Below, one piece after another: positions 26,018 through 34,505 of a DNA stretch of 60,003 bases; position 1 is the first letter of the stretch; each line of letters opens with the position of its first letter. Source of the DNA: CAMYLR01 sp039590215 (GTDB lineage: Bacteria > Gemmatimonadota > Gemmatimonadetes > JACCXV01 > JAHWKZ01). The notes under the pieces are model-generated. The model saw only the letters and a list, made by a program, of their open reading frames with translations, had not been told where the DNA came from and ran no database searches. The DNA lies in the NCBI GenBank assembly GCA_039590215.1, contig JBDHFX010000013.1, positions 1-60,003 of the forward strand. The letters are read 5' to 3'. Position numbers and translations under genes: made by a program.

Positions 26018-26595
26018 GCCGGCTCCTCTGCTCCGACGTCTGGGGCTTCGCGCTCGGTCAAATCAGTGAGCTCGAAGAACTCACCAGGTGCAAAACCGAG
26101 CGGCTTTGAGAGGAGTAAGTTTGGGAACGTCTCGCACCGCGTGTTGTAATCGCGTACCACAGCATTGTAGTAACGCCGTCCGTTGGCGATATCGTTCTCG
26201 GTCAGGGTTAGCTCCTCCTGCAGCTGAAGAAAGTTCGTGCTCGCCTTGAGATCGGGGTAATCCTCGACCAGCGCCAACAGTTGGTGGAGACGTTGAGTGA
26301 GTGTGTTCTCGGCGGCGGCTCGTGACACCGTGCGTTCTGGCCCGCCACCGGCCAACATCGCTGTCGTGCGCGCCGCCGTGACACCCTCCAGCGTGCGCTC
26401 CTCGTGCGCAGCATAGCCGCGGACCGCGGCTACCACGCCGGGGATCAGGTCGGCCCGCCGCTTGAGAAGGGCGTCGATATCTCCCCACGCCCCCCGGAGT
26501 CGGTTTCTGAGCCCAACCAGGGTATTGAACAGCCACGCTACCCAAAGGGCGATGATGCCGACGCCGACAATCGGTATGAGAATGGCGCTGGACAT
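26014..26595 (-). CDS. LemA family protein
   Basis: The 193-residue protein has an N-terminal membrane helix (residues 5-25) and the LemA helical core: FNTLVGLRNRLRGAWGDIDA, LLKRRADLIPGVVAAVRGYA, and YPDLKASTNFLQLQEELTLT, then ENDIANGRRYYNAVVRDYN. LemA proteins are membrane-anchored four-helix proteins that often pair with DUF2207 proteins. The start at 26595 was chosen for the membrane helix; the frame is open farther upstream. It overlaps the DUF2207 gene and forms a two-gene operon with it. Confidence 0.93.
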   Translation of the reverse strand: MSSAILIPIVGVGIIALWVAWLFNTLVGLRNRLRGAWGDIDALLKRRADLIPGVVAAVRGYAAHEERTLEGVTAARTTAMLAGGGPERTVSRAAAENTLTQRLHQLLALVEDYPDLKASTNFLQLQEELTLTENDIANGRRYYNAVVRDYNTRCETFPNLLLSKPLGFAPGEFFELTDLTEREAPDVGAEEPA

Positions 26596-26700
26596 TGCTA
26601 CGTCGTATCTAAGCACGCTCTGCGCCGTGCACAATGGGTTCGTGTTCGGCCTATTTTCGGTTGGGATGTGAGTCCCGTTGAACCCCGGCCGGAGGGACGT

Positions 26701-27429
26701 ATGACGACCGGGACGCAAGTCGTCGTTTTGGACGCCGCCGGCACGCTGGTCGAGCTCCGACACAGCGTCGGTGAAGCGTACGCTGAGTTGGCTTCGCGCG
26801 AGGGCGCTTCGCTCGACCCGGTCGCGATCGAGGCCGGGTTTCGTGCCGCCTTTCGTGCCGCACCGCCGCTCGCCTTTGGTGCGTACGCTCCAATGTCGGA
26901 ACGCGATTGGTGGCGTCGCGTAGCGGGGGCGGCGATCGCCGCGGCCGGCCCGTTGCCCGTCGACTTCGACTTCGATCGCTTCTTTGACCACGCCTACGAT
27001 TGGTTCGCGACCGATCGCGCTTGGCGGGTGCCGGCCGACGTCAAGCCCGCACTACGCGACCTGCGACGGGTTGGTTTCCCGTTGGCGATCTTGTCGAATT
27101 GGGACAGCCGACTCGAGCCGCTGCTCGAACAATTGCGGCTTGGCGGTTTTTTCGCCCAGGTGATCGTATCCGGACGCTTGCCGGCGGCCAAGCCGGACCG
27201 GGCAGCGTTCGATGCAGCGCGCGGCGCGCTTGGCGCGCTTGCGGATCACCGTCCACCGATCATGGTTGGCGATCGAATCGATCACGACATCCAGGCCGCT
27301 ATCGATGCGGGTTGGAATGCGGTCTGGCTGGATCGTTCGAATCTCGGGGGCGATCTCCCGGACGGTGCGGAACGAGTGGCAGATTTGCGTCACGTCGCGC
27401 GCTTGGCGCGCCTGGCAGGCCGATCCTAG
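26701..27429 (+). CDS. HAD-like hydrolase
   Basis: The 242-residue protein has HAD motif I as VVVLDAAGTLV (nucleophile Asp, with Ala in place of the second Asp, as in some HDHD3-like members), motif II ILSNWDSR, the motif III Lys in AAKPDRAAFDAA, and motif IV MVGDRIDHDIQAA. It is probably a small-molecule phosphatase; the substrate is unknown. GGAGG lies 6 bases before ATG 26701. The GDPD gene follows after 9 bases. Confidence 0.88.
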   Translation: MTTGTQVVVLDAAGTLVELRHSVGEAYAELASREGASLDPVAIEAGFRAAFRAAPPLAFGAYAPMSERDWWRRVAGAAIAAAGPLPVDFDFDRFFDHAYDWFATDRAWRVPADVKPALRDLRRVGFPLAILSNWDSRLEPLLEQLRLGGFFAQVIVSGRLPAAKPDRAAFDAARGALGALADHRPPIMVGDRIDHDIQAAIDAGWNAVWLDRSNLGGDLPDGAERVADLRHVARLARLAGRS

Positions 27430-27438
27430 ACTGCCCGG

Positions 27439-28257
27439 ATGGTTTTCTTCGACGGACCCAAGCCGCGCCAGTTCGGGCACCGTGGTGCGCGGGGGACACA
27501 CCCCGAGAACACAATGGTCGCCTTTGATGCCGGCATAGGAATGGGCGCCGAGGCATTTGAGCTCGACGTCCACACATCCGCCGAGGGTGAGGTCGTCGTT
27601 ATCCACGATTCGACGCTCGAGCGGACGACCGACGGTCGTGGGAAAGTGCGCGACCAATCGCTGGACGAATTAAAGAGACTCGATGCGGGTTACAACTTCA
27701 CGCTGGATGACGGCGAGACTTTTCCGTTTCGCGGACAGGGAATTGAGATCCCGATGTTGGCCGAAGTGCTCGATGCGTTTCCCGATGTCCCGATCATCGT
27801 CGAGATCAAGCAGGACGACCCACCGCTGGAATCCCAACTCGACATCCTTCTCCGATCGATGGATGCCCAGTCGCGGGTGCTCGTGTTTTCTCTGAAGCAG
27901 GGGCCGCTCAATCGATACCGTGATCTCGTGTCGGGGCATCAAACAGGGTTTGGTCCCAATGATGTGGCTGGCTTCATGCGTCGGATGGTTTCCAAGCGAT
28001 GGAACGGGTACGACCCTCCCGGTGCGGCATTCGCGGTGCCGGTGAACTGGCAGGGCATTCCGATCGTGAGCAAGGCCTTCGTGCAGGCCGCGCACGCGAT
28101 CGATCGCGAAGTTTTTGTCTGGACCGTAAATGAAGTCGACGAGATGAACGCCCTTCTCGACCTCGGGGTGGACGGGCTCATCTCGGACTTCCCAGAGCGG
28201 CTCCGCCGCGTGGTTGCTGGGCGGACGGCTGTTGACACCTCAGCTACAGAAGCGTAA
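27439..28257 (+). CDS. Glycerophosphodiester phosphodiesterase
   Basis: The 272-residue protein has the GDPD pattern: FGHRGARGTHPENTMVAFDA, FELDVHTSAEGEVVVIHDST (catalytic His and acidic residues), LERTTDGRG, IIVEIK and the C-terminal VFVWTVNEVDEMNALLDLGV followed by DGLISDFP. It lacks a signal peptide, so it should act in the cytoplasm on glycerophosphodiesters. There is no Shine-Dalgarno; TAGACT lies at -12 to -7 from the ATG with TTGGCG 18 bases upstream of it, a layout typical of leaderless genes. Confidence 0.93.
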   Translation: MVFFDGPKPRQFGHRGARGTHPENTMVAFDAGIGMGAEAFELDVHTSAEGEVVVIHDSTLERTTDGRGKVRDQSLDELKRLDAGYNFTLDDGETFPFRGQGIEIPMLAEVLDAFPDVPIIVEIKQDDPPLESQLDILLRSMDAQSRVLVFSLKQGPLNRYRDLVSGHQTGFGPNDVAGFMRRMVSKRWNGYDPPGAAFAVPVNWQGIPIVSKAFVQAAHAIDREVFVWTVNEVDEMNALLDLGVDGLISDFPERLRRVVAGRTAVDTSATEA

Positions 28258-28317
28258 TGTCGCATTGTAGCGTCTTTTCCTGCTGACAAAAATTTTGACC
28301 TGGAGGTTGAAGTTCGC

Positions 28318-28608
28318 ATGAACAAAACCGAACTGCGTGATGCCTTGGCCAAGAAGACGGGTCTCACCAAGAGAGACGCCGAGGACACGCTAAACGCGCT
28401 GTTTTCCACCGAGCGTGGTGGCATTATCTCGAGCGAGATAAGAGCTGGACGTCGCGTCCAGATCACTGGGTTTGGAACCTTCGAGCAACGGAAGCGCAAG
28501 GCTCGTACGGGACGTAACCCGCAGACGGGTGCGTCGATCCAGATCTCTGCTGCCCGTTATCCAGCCTTCAAGGCTGGCAAGGGCCTCAAGGACCGGGTCG
28601 ACAGGTAG
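28318..28608 (+). CDS. HU/IHF-type DNA-binding protein
   Basis: The 96-residue protein has the complete HU fold: MNKTELRDALAKKTGLTKRD, VQITGFGTFEQRKRKARTGR, NPQTGASIQISAARYPAFKA, GKGLKD. The beta-arm carries RNPQTG, where the Pro that intercalates into DNA sits in this family. It bends DNA and organises the nucleoid. GGAGG lies about 11 bases upstream of the ATG. It is followed by a clear intrinsic terminator, so it is likely a single-gene unit. Confidence 0.95.
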   Translation: MNKTELRDALAKKTGLTKRDAEDTLNALFSTERGGIISSEIRAGRRVQITGFGTFEQRKRKARTGRNPQTGASIQISAARYPAFKAGKGLKDRVDR

Positions 28609-28642
28609 TTCTCCGCCGGCAGGCCAAGAAACGGCAGCAAGA

Positions 28643-28670
28643 GGCATCCGGACGCGGATGCCTTTTGTTT
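28643..28670 (+). terminator. Intrinsic terminator of the HU gene
   Basis: GGCATCCG (28643-28650) and CGGATGCC (28655-28662) form an 8-bp stem with a 4-base loop, followed at once by TTTTGTTT. It lies 34 bases after the HU stop and 30 bases before the DhaL-DegV gene. Confidence 0.9.
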
Positions 28671-28699
28671 ATGTTTAAGCGGGAGTAGGAAGTCGATCG

Positions 28700-30499
28700 A
28701 TGGCGGTTCATTATCTCGACGGGGTGCGGCTTAGACGCTCCACCCGGGCAGCTGCGCGCTGGGTCAGCCAGCGACAAGAAAACCTCAACGGAATCAACGT
28801 TTTTCCCGTGCCAGACGGAGATACCGGCACGAACATGGCGGCGACGTTGGTCAGCGCCGTCGAGCAGGCCCAGCGCGTTCGGAGTCGCAGTATCGGCAAG
28901 GTGAGTCGGGCGTTGGCCGATGGTGCGCTTTTTGGGTCGTGCGGCAACTCGGGCGCGATTGTAGCCCAATTCCTCGAAGGATTTGCGGCGGCTCTCGAGG
29001 GTCGGGAGAGGGCCAACGGTCAGGGTTTGGCGCAGGCGGTAACCAACGCCAACCAGGCCGCTCAACAAGCGCTCGAAAAACCACGCGAGGGAACGATTCT
29101 GAGCGTCATGCGAGCGTGGGCGGATCGATTCTCTGTCGATGGCGCACAGGACGGAGCGGACCTGTTACAGGTCTTCGGCACGGCGCTGACCACCGCGCGC
29201 GAAGCACTCTCCGAAACCCCAAAGCAGCTCAAGGTTCTGGCCCGCGCCGGTGTCGTTGATGCTGGCGCGCAGGGGTTTGTGTATTTCCTTGAGGGGATCA
29301 ACCACTTCGCCGAAGGACGGTTGGCGGGCGCGGTGATCGAGGAGGGTGATCATGCCGCGCCCCTCGAACGTGCCACGATCGTCGAGAGCCCAGAGGCGAT
29401 CACTTTCCGGTACTGCACCGAGTGTCTGATCGAGGGGCGAGGTCTAGACCTCGCAACGGTTCGCGGCGCCATCGGTCGATTTGGCGACTCATTGGTCGTT
29501 GCCGGGTCACCACACAGGCTGAGAATCCACGTCCACTCCGATGACCCTGAAGAGGTCTTCGGCGCGGCCGCCGAGTTCGGGGAAGTGGTCAGTACCAAGG
29601 CTGATGACATGCGGATCCAGCACGTCGAGCAGTTCGGTCGCGAGAGAGTGGCGGTGGTGACTGACACCGCGGCGGATCTTCCGGAGCGGGACCAGCAGCG
29701 GCTCCGCATCCATGTCGTGCCGCTACGCGTGCTTCTCGGATCGGCTGCGTATCTCGACAAGCAGACGCTCAATCCGGACGAGGTCTATGAGCGATTGCGA
29801 CGCGGCGAGCAGACGGTAGGAACGTCCCAGCCGCCGCCAGGTGATTACGCCGCCCTTTACAAGTATCTGTTCGAGCATTACACGTCGATCGTCGTAGTGT
29901 CGCTATCTGCGGCTCTGAGCGGAACGATGAATGCCGCCCGTAAGGGGAGTGAGCTCGTTGGCGATGGTCGCGTTACGGTGATCGATACCGGCACCGCGTC
30001 GGTCGCTCAAGGGTTGATCGTTCAGGCGGCCGCCGAGTGCGCGCTAGAGGGTAGCTCGGTCGAAGCTGTCGTGGCAGCCGCCGAGAATGCCCGCGACCGC
30101 GTTCGCATGTGGGTCGGGTTCCCAACGCTGGAGTTTCTCGAGCGCGGCGGGCGGGTTGGTGGCTGGAAGATTCGGGTTGCCCAAAGACTTGGGTTGGTCC
30201 CGGTGATTACCGTGCCGGTCCAACAGGGGGCACCCAAGGTGATCGGGGTAGCGCGCCGAGGGCGCATTCATCTGAACATCCTGGATCGGGCTCGCAAGAC
30301 CCTAGGGCGCGAGTCCCCGCGTCCCGAGCGGATCTGGATCGCTCATGCCGGGGCTCCGGGCGTTGCCGACGCCTACCGGTCAGAGCTCGCAGAGCTGGCG
30401 CCGGAAAGTGAGTTTGACATCGTCGAGGTGGGACCCGTTCTGGGTGTCCACGCTGGCCCTGGCGCGGTAGCGGTTGGCTATCTACGAGCGTCTTTGTGA
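28700..30499 (+). CDS. DhaL (FakA-like) and DegV (FakB-like) fusion protein
   Basis: The 599-residue protein joins three parts. Residues 1-205 form a DhaL/DAK2 kinase domain, with NVFPVPDGDTGTNM near 34-47 and CGNSGAIVAQFL. Residues 215-305 match the middle domain of FakA (RYCTECLIEG at 237). Residues 316-599 form a DegV domain (VVTDTAADLP, VVVSLSAALSGTMNAA, VHAGPGAVAVGY). In Gram-positive bacteria, fatty acid kinase is made of separate FakA and FakB chains, FakB presenting the acyl chain. Here both roles sit on one chain, which suggests phosphorylation of a tightly bound acyl group. Fused forms are known; substrate inference is mine. Confidence 0.9.
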   Translation: MAVHYLDGVRLRRSTRAAARWVSQRQENLNGINVFPVPDGDTGTNMAATLVSAVEQAQRVRSRSIGKVSRALADGALFGSCGNSGAIVAQFLEGFAAALEGRERANGQGLAQAVTNANQAAQQALEKPREGTILSVMRAWADRFSVDGAQDGADLLQVFGTALTTAREALSETPKQLKVLARAGVVDAGAQGFVYFLEGINHFAEGRLAGAVIEEGDHAAPLERATIVESPEAITFRYCTECLIEGRGLDLATVRGAIGRFGDSLVVAGSPHRLRIHVHSDDPEEVFGAAAEFGEVVSTKADDMRIQHVEQFGRERVAVVTDTAADLPERDQQRLRIHVVPLRVLLGSAAYLDKQTLNPDEVYERLRRGEQTVGTSQPPPGDYAALYKYLFEHYTSIVVVSLSAALSGTMNAARKGSELVGDGRVTVIDTGTASVAQGLIVQAAAECALEGSSVEAVVAAAENARDRVRMWVGFPTLEFLERGGRVGGWKIRVAQRLGLVPVITVPVQQGAPKVIGVARRGRIHLNILDRARKTLGRESPRPERIWIAHAGAPGVADAYRSELAELAPESEFDIVEVGPVLGVHAGPGAVAVGYLRASL

Positions 30500-30771
30500 T
30501 ACAGACCACCGACAAGGACATTGCTCGAGTCGTCGTCTATACAACCGATCCGTGCTCGTTCTGCGTCCGCGCCAAGCTGCTATTGGAAGCGCGTGGAGTG
30601 CCGTATCGCGAAGAGCACCTTCCGCGCAGCCCCGAGGGGAAAGCGCGTCTAGCCGAGGTCGCACCCAGCGCTCGCACCTTCCCTCAGGTGGTGATCGACG
30701 ATGAGGTCGTCGGCGGATACCGCGAGTTGGTGGCGTATGATCGCGACGGAAGATTGGACCGGTTCAAGTGA
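30496..30771 (+). CDS. Glutaredoxin family protein
   Basis: The 91-residue product has the thioredoxin fold start VVVYTTDPCSFCVRAKLLLE with the redox motif CSFC, then FPQVVIDDEVVGGYREL with the cis-Pro and GG of glutaredoxins. It reduces disulfides or glutathionylated targets, or carries Fe-S clusters. The GTG start overlaps the DhaL-DegV stop (GTGA), and its own end overlaps the M24 peptidase start, so the three form one operon. Confidence 0.92.
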   Translation: MIQTTDKDIARVVVYTTDPCSFCVRAKLLLEARGVPYREEHLPRSPEGKARLAEVAPSARTFPQVVIDDEVVGGYRELVAYDRDGRLDRFK

Positions 30772-31889
30772 TGAGTGAGCGGTGGAGAAGAGCCAAGGAT
30801 GGGTTGGTCGATTGTGGTTGGGACGGTTTGCTGGCGACCCCTGGCGTCAACTTCACTTACCTGACTGGTGTGTCCTTGTGGCGGACCGAGCGGTTGACGT
30901 GTCTGGGCGTACCGTGCGATGGCGAGCCTTGGATCGTGTGCCCTGCATTTGAAGTTGATCATTTGGCCTCTCAGATCGAGGGGGCAGCTGTGATCGGCTG
31001 GGAGGAAACCGAGTCCCCATTCGCGGTGGCGGCAGCACGGATCGAAACCGTGCGGGATGGAACCTGGGCGATCGAGCCGTCGACCGCGTACCACGACGCG
31101 AAGCGACTAGCCGCGGCTTCATCGGTGCGATTTGTCGATGGCGCATCGCTGTTCGAGCGGTTGCGGCGCTCCAAGGACGCTGAAGAAGTCGCGCTGCTCG
31201 AGCACGCGATCAAGGTCGCGTGGTTCGTTTTCGGCGAGGTCACAGCGACACTCGAACCGGGTCTCACGGAACGGATTGTGGCCGAGCGGTTCGTTGAGGC
31301 CTTTAGGCGACATCATGCCGAGGGATGGGCGCTTGTACAGTACGGCCCCGGCTCTTCTGTTCCGCATGGCGAGCCGAGCGAACGCGCACTTGCACCTGGC
31401 CAACCGGTAATCATCGATTGGGGCGGCTGGTTGGACGGTTTTACCGCCGATCTGACACGCTCATTCTGGTGGGACGATGGGATCGTGCCGATCGCCGACG
31501 CGCCCACAGAATATCAAGCCGTTCACAGCCTCGTCCGCCGAGCGCAAGCAGCCGGTTTGGAAACGCTCGGCCCGGGCGCGGTCACCGGAGAGGTCGACGC
31601 GGCGGCGCGGTCGCTAATCCATGAGGCCGGTCACGGAGAGCACTTCACGCATCGCCTCGGTCACGGTCTCGGCCGCGAGATTCACGAGCCTCCGTATCTC
31701 GTAGCGGAAAGCGAGACGACCGCCGCTCCGGGCGACGTCGTAACGGTGGAGCCGGGTGTCTATCTACCCGAGCGGTTTGGTGTTCGGTGGGAGGACGACG
31801 TGCTCGTGACCGAAAGCGGAATCGACGTCTTGTCGTTCCAGGGTGAGCGTTATGCCGGCGTTGAGCTGGAAGACGCTTCCGCGACCTAG
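30768..31889 (+). CDS. M24 family aminopeptidase (Xaa-Pro type)
   Basis: The 373-residue protein has an N-terminal creatinase-like domain (about 1-125) and a pita-bread catalytic domain. The metal ligands are in sequence: Asp in IIDWGGWL, Asp in FTADLTR, His in HRLGHGLGREIHEPP, Glu in VEPGVYLPE and Glu in VRWEDDVLVT. It should remove N-terminal residues before proline or cleave prolyl dipeptides. The start could be GTG 30768 or ATG 30771; both overlap the glutaredoxin stop. It converges with the BACON metzincin gene and the ends overlap by 4. Confidence 0.92.
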   Translation: MMSERWRRAKDGLVDCGWDGLLATPGVNFTYLTGVSLWRTERLTCLGVPCDGEPWIVCPAFEVDHLASQIEGAAVIGWEETESPFAVAAARIETVRDGTWAIEPSTAYHDAKRLAAASSVRFVDGASLFERLRRSKDAEEVALLEHAIKVAWFVFGEVTATLEPGLTERIVAERFVEAFRRHHAEGWALVQYGPGSSVPHGEPSERALAPGQPVIIDWGGWLDGFTADLTRSFWWDDGIVPIADAPTEYQAVHSLVRRAQAAGLETLGPGAVTGEVDAAARSLIHEAGHGEHFTHRLGHGLGREIHEPPYLVAESETTAAPGDVVTVEPGVYLPERFGVRWEDDVLVTESGIDVLSFQGERYAGVELEDASAT

Positions 31890-33871
31890 CGGACCCGCTT
31901 CTCCTGTGGCTCGCTAAAGCGGGGGTCGCCGCAGACCCACTCATAGAACGCGACTGGGATCCCGGCCGGCACCAACGCGCCCATGAAGAAGCTGGCGTCA
32001 TCGGTATCCGGGTTGGTGTTGCCGGGCGAGCGCCCGTACGAGAAATCGCCTGCCTGTCCGTCGAAGGTCGTCAATCCCGGCTCGGAGATCGATGGCGTCA
32101 TGAGGCTCGCGGTCGAGCCGCCCATATGACCCATCCCAAACGTGTGGCCCAGCTCGTGGCCGAAAACAGCAACGCGCACGGTGGAGCTGGCAATGCCCTC
32201 TAACCGCAGCCAGATCGCGCCACTCGAGATGGCCCGGTTGCCTGTCCAGAAGGTCCGCGCCAGCCCGACGGTGCTCGGGCTCGGGTACCGATTCGGATCC
32301 TCGTCGAACTGGACGATCAGCCAGCCGGTCGAGCCCTCCGCCGGCGGTGAAGTGCCGGTGGTTATCGAGGTAGCGGAGACCTCTCCGTCCGACCACTGGG
32401 AGATAAAGCTCCCGACCGAGTTCTCGATTTCGGTGATCCAAGCCGACGGCACCGGACCACCGCCCGGGAAATTATGGGCGCGTGTATCGATGTAGACAGA
32501 CGGATTCGACATCCAGCGAATCGTCCGCGGTTCGTACTCCCGCGCGATGTCGTTGAATGCCGTCATGTTGAATGACGACGGGATGACCTCCCAAAAGTTG
32601 TGACTGCTTCGCGCGAACGTTTCCCGGTTGTGGATCGGGGAGCCACTGAAGTCGAGCGCTCGCAGCGACGTTGACGAAGTTCCGGCGATCACAAAGTGAC
32701 CGGCTCCGTCCGTTACCGCTGATTCGCCAGCGAAGTCGACCGTCAAGTTGGCCATCGGCGCACCGGTGAACTGGTTGACGACGTCGCCCTCGAGTGCCAC
32801 CGATGGTGGTGGTGGTGGCGGTGGTGGCGGTGGTGGAGGCGGCGGTGGCGCGGCCAAGACCTCCAGGTTGGTGGTGACCGACTGCGTACCGCCGTTAGAC
32901 GACACCTGCACCTGGGTCTGATAGTTACCCGCAGCGAGCCCGCTACGCGAGGCGTTCAGGACGAGCGCAGCGGATGAATTCGAGCCGACCGAGCCCGACG
33001 AACTAGCGGTGGTTAACCACGAAGCGCCAGATTGGATCGTCCAGTTGAGGTTGCTGCCACCGCTGTTCGTCAGTGTGAGCGATTTGGAAGTCGACGTCGA
33101 ACCGAAATCGACCGTCGATGGCGAAACGCTGAGGCTGGCGGGCGAGACGACCTCGACTGAGAGCGTAGCGGTCGCCGCGCCACCATTAGACGAAAGAGAG
33201 AGTGTGGCTTGGTGTGTTCCGGGCGTCAATGCCGAGCGGTTCGGCGTTGCAAGGATCGTTATCGCCGTGCCGGCGGCCAGCGTTCCGGACGACGGGATAA
33301 CCGTAACCCAGCTCGGTTTGGATAGCGACCATGTGAACGAGCCGTTGCCGGAGTTTGAGACTTGGAACAATCCTGAATTGTCGCTGGGGCCAAGTGACAC
33401 CGCCGACGGCGAGATTCCCGCGACTCCCTGACCCGGGTTGTCGACCGTCACAGAGACCGAAAAGACGAGTTCGCCAAAGCTGACTTGGAACTGACCACTG
33501 TGCGTTCCGGCTGGCAGGGTCGAGCGATCGACGCTGACCATCACCGTTGTTTGGCCTGGCGAGAGCGTTCCGGTTGTGGGCGTAGCTGATAACCACTCGG
33601 TCGGAACATCGATCCGCCAGGAGACGGTCGCGGGCGTCCCGTTCTGAAGCGTGATGGGCAAGCTGCCGGTCTGTGCCGAGAAACTGAGCGAGGTGGCCGA
33701 AATGGAGACCTGCCCCTGAGGTGGATCGCCTGGCCCGGACGGGGACGAGCTCTTCGAGCACGACAATACGGCGCAAATCGCCACCGCCAGCACGCAGCTG
33801 GCCCAACGGTTGGGTCGTGTTCTGAGTAGGCTCAATGCACCACTGATCATAATCGACGTCAACAGCCGCAT
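31886..33871 (-). CDS. Lipoprotein with BACON repeats and metzincin-like protease domain
   Basis: The 661-residue protein has a signal sequence with lipobox VLSCS. Three BACON-like repeats follow (about 55-140, 150-240 and 243-335; typical text LSFSAQTGSLPITLQNG and LTLTNSGGSNLNWTIQS), then a run of 15 prolines (342-356). A carboxypeptidase-regulatory-like segment comes next (GDVVNQFTGAPMANLTVDFA), and finally a zinc peptidase domain with HELGHTFGMGH at 572-582 and Met-turn LMTP. HExxHxxGxxH plus the Met-turn is the metzincin pattern. It is probably a surface-anchored protease. The start may be at 33871 (AGAGG upstream) or 33850. Confidence 0.88.
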   Translation of the reverse strand: MRLLTSIMISGALSLLRTRPNRWASCVLAVAICAVLSCSKSSSPSGPGDPPQGQVSISATSLSFSAQTGSLPITLQNGTPATVSWRIDVPTEWLSATPTTGTLSPGQTTVMVSVDRSTLPAGTHSGQFQVSFGELVFSVSVTVDNPGQGVAGISPSAVSLGPSDNSGLFQVSNSGNGSFTWSLSKPSWVTVIPSSGTLAAGTAITILATPNRSALTPGTHQATLSLSSNGGAATATLSVEVVSPASLSVSPSTVDFGSTSTSKSLTLTNSGGSNLNWTIQSGASWLTTASSSGSVGSNSSAALVLNASRSGLAAGNYQTQVQVSSNGGTQSVTTNLEVLAAPPPPPPPPPPPPPPPSVALEGDVVNQFTGAPMANLTVDFAGESAVTDGAGHFVIAGTSSTSLRALDFSGSPIHNRETFARSSHNFWEVIPSSFNMTAFNDIAREYEPRTIRWMSNPSVYIDTRAHNFPGGGPVPSAWITEIENSVGSFISQWSDGEVSATSITTGTSPPAEGSTGWLIVQFDEDPNRYPSPSTVGLARTFWTGNRAISSGAIWLRLEGIASSTVRVAVFGHELGHTFGMGHMGGSTASLMTPSISEPGLTTFDGQAGDFSYGRSPGNTNPDTDDASFFMGALVPAGIPVAFYEWVCGDPRFSEPQEKRVR

Positions 33872-34109
33872 CCTCTATGCCAGTCTACGACTTGCGCCGC
33901 TTCGCGCCCGGGTATCCCCCTGGGTAACGGTAGCTGACTGCCGACTCTTGGTAAACCGCTTCCGCTCGGGCGGAGGGTCGCCACCACACCTCCCCTTCGC
34001 ATGGAGGGTGGTTTGCGACCCCGTATCTGCAACCTGCTAAGCGTCACCTGGGGGCCACGCCGCCGCGTGGCCGGGACCGGAACCGAAGGCGAACTTCCTC
34101 GGGGCACGA
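33872..34109. other. Structured intergenic region, divergent promoter/leader of aroH
   Basis: This 238-base gap lies between two divergent genes and contains no convincing ORF. It holds several hairpins: a 6-bp CGGTAG/CTGCCG stem near 33926-33941, a two-part stem 33976-34020 (GGTCGC with GCGACC outside, ACCAC and CCTCC pairing inside), and an 8-bp stem GGCCACGC/GCGTGGCC at 34053-34072. I compared it by memory with common riboswitches, RNase P, SRP RNA and tmRNA and found no match. It may be an aro operon leader. Confidence 0.4.
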
Positions 34110-34505
34110 ATGAGCAACGACGACAACAAGACGATGATCGGAATCCGGGGCGCGATTCAGGTCGACGAGAACACGGTCTCCGGGATCGAATCGGCGACCG
34201 TCGAGCTGCTGCGTGCGATGGTCGAGCGGAATGGGGTCGATCCCAGCTCGCTGCTCGCGATCTGGATCACGCAGACGCCGGACCTGACCGCCGCCCATGC
34301 AGCGGCTGGAGCTCGTCGGCTGGGGTGGCTCGATGTACCACTCTTGGGCGCGCAGGAAAGCGCAATTGAAGGTGACCTGCCGAGGACCGTGCGAGTGCTG
34401 ATGCTGGTCACGACGGCCGCTAGTGAATCCAAACCGAACCATTGCTACTTGGGTGCCACGGCCGTGTTGCGCCAAGACTTGATCGAGACGGGAAAGCCAC
34501 GATGA
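34110..34505 (+). CDS. aroH: Chorismate mutase, AroH type
   Basis: The 131-residue protein has the AroH-class pattern: IGIRGAIQVDENTVSGIES, ATVELLRAMVERNGVDPSS, LAIWITQTPDLTAAHAAAGA, VPLLGAQESAIEGDLPRTVR. This is the trimeric barrel found in Bacillus, not the helical AroQ class. It turns chorismate into prephenate, the branch to Phe and Tyr. As first gene of the operon it precedes aroF, whose ATG overlaps the stop as ATGA. Confidence 0.93.
   Translation: MSNDDNKTMIGIRGAIQVDENTVSGIESATVELLRAMVERNGVDPSSLLAIWITQTPDLTAAHAAAGARRLGWLDVPLLGAQESAIEGDLPRTVRVLMLVTTAASESKPNHCYLGATAVLRQDLIETGKPR

Noticed and set aside
26404..26700. Upstream extension of the HAD hydrolase gene to 26404
   Set aside because: It is antisense to lemA and has no family text. 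ATG 26701 has a clear GGAGG.
33872..34109. Riboswitch, RNase P, SRP or tmRNA in the aroH leader
   Set aside because: Core consensus elements (for instance GAGGAAAGTCC of RNase P, GGAAGGNAGCAG of SRP, B12 box) are not found on either strand.
34001..34369. Open frame overlapping the aroH leader as an attenuation leader peptide
   Set aside because: It runs through aroH in another frame, is long, and has no run of Phe, Tyr or Trp codons near a terminator.
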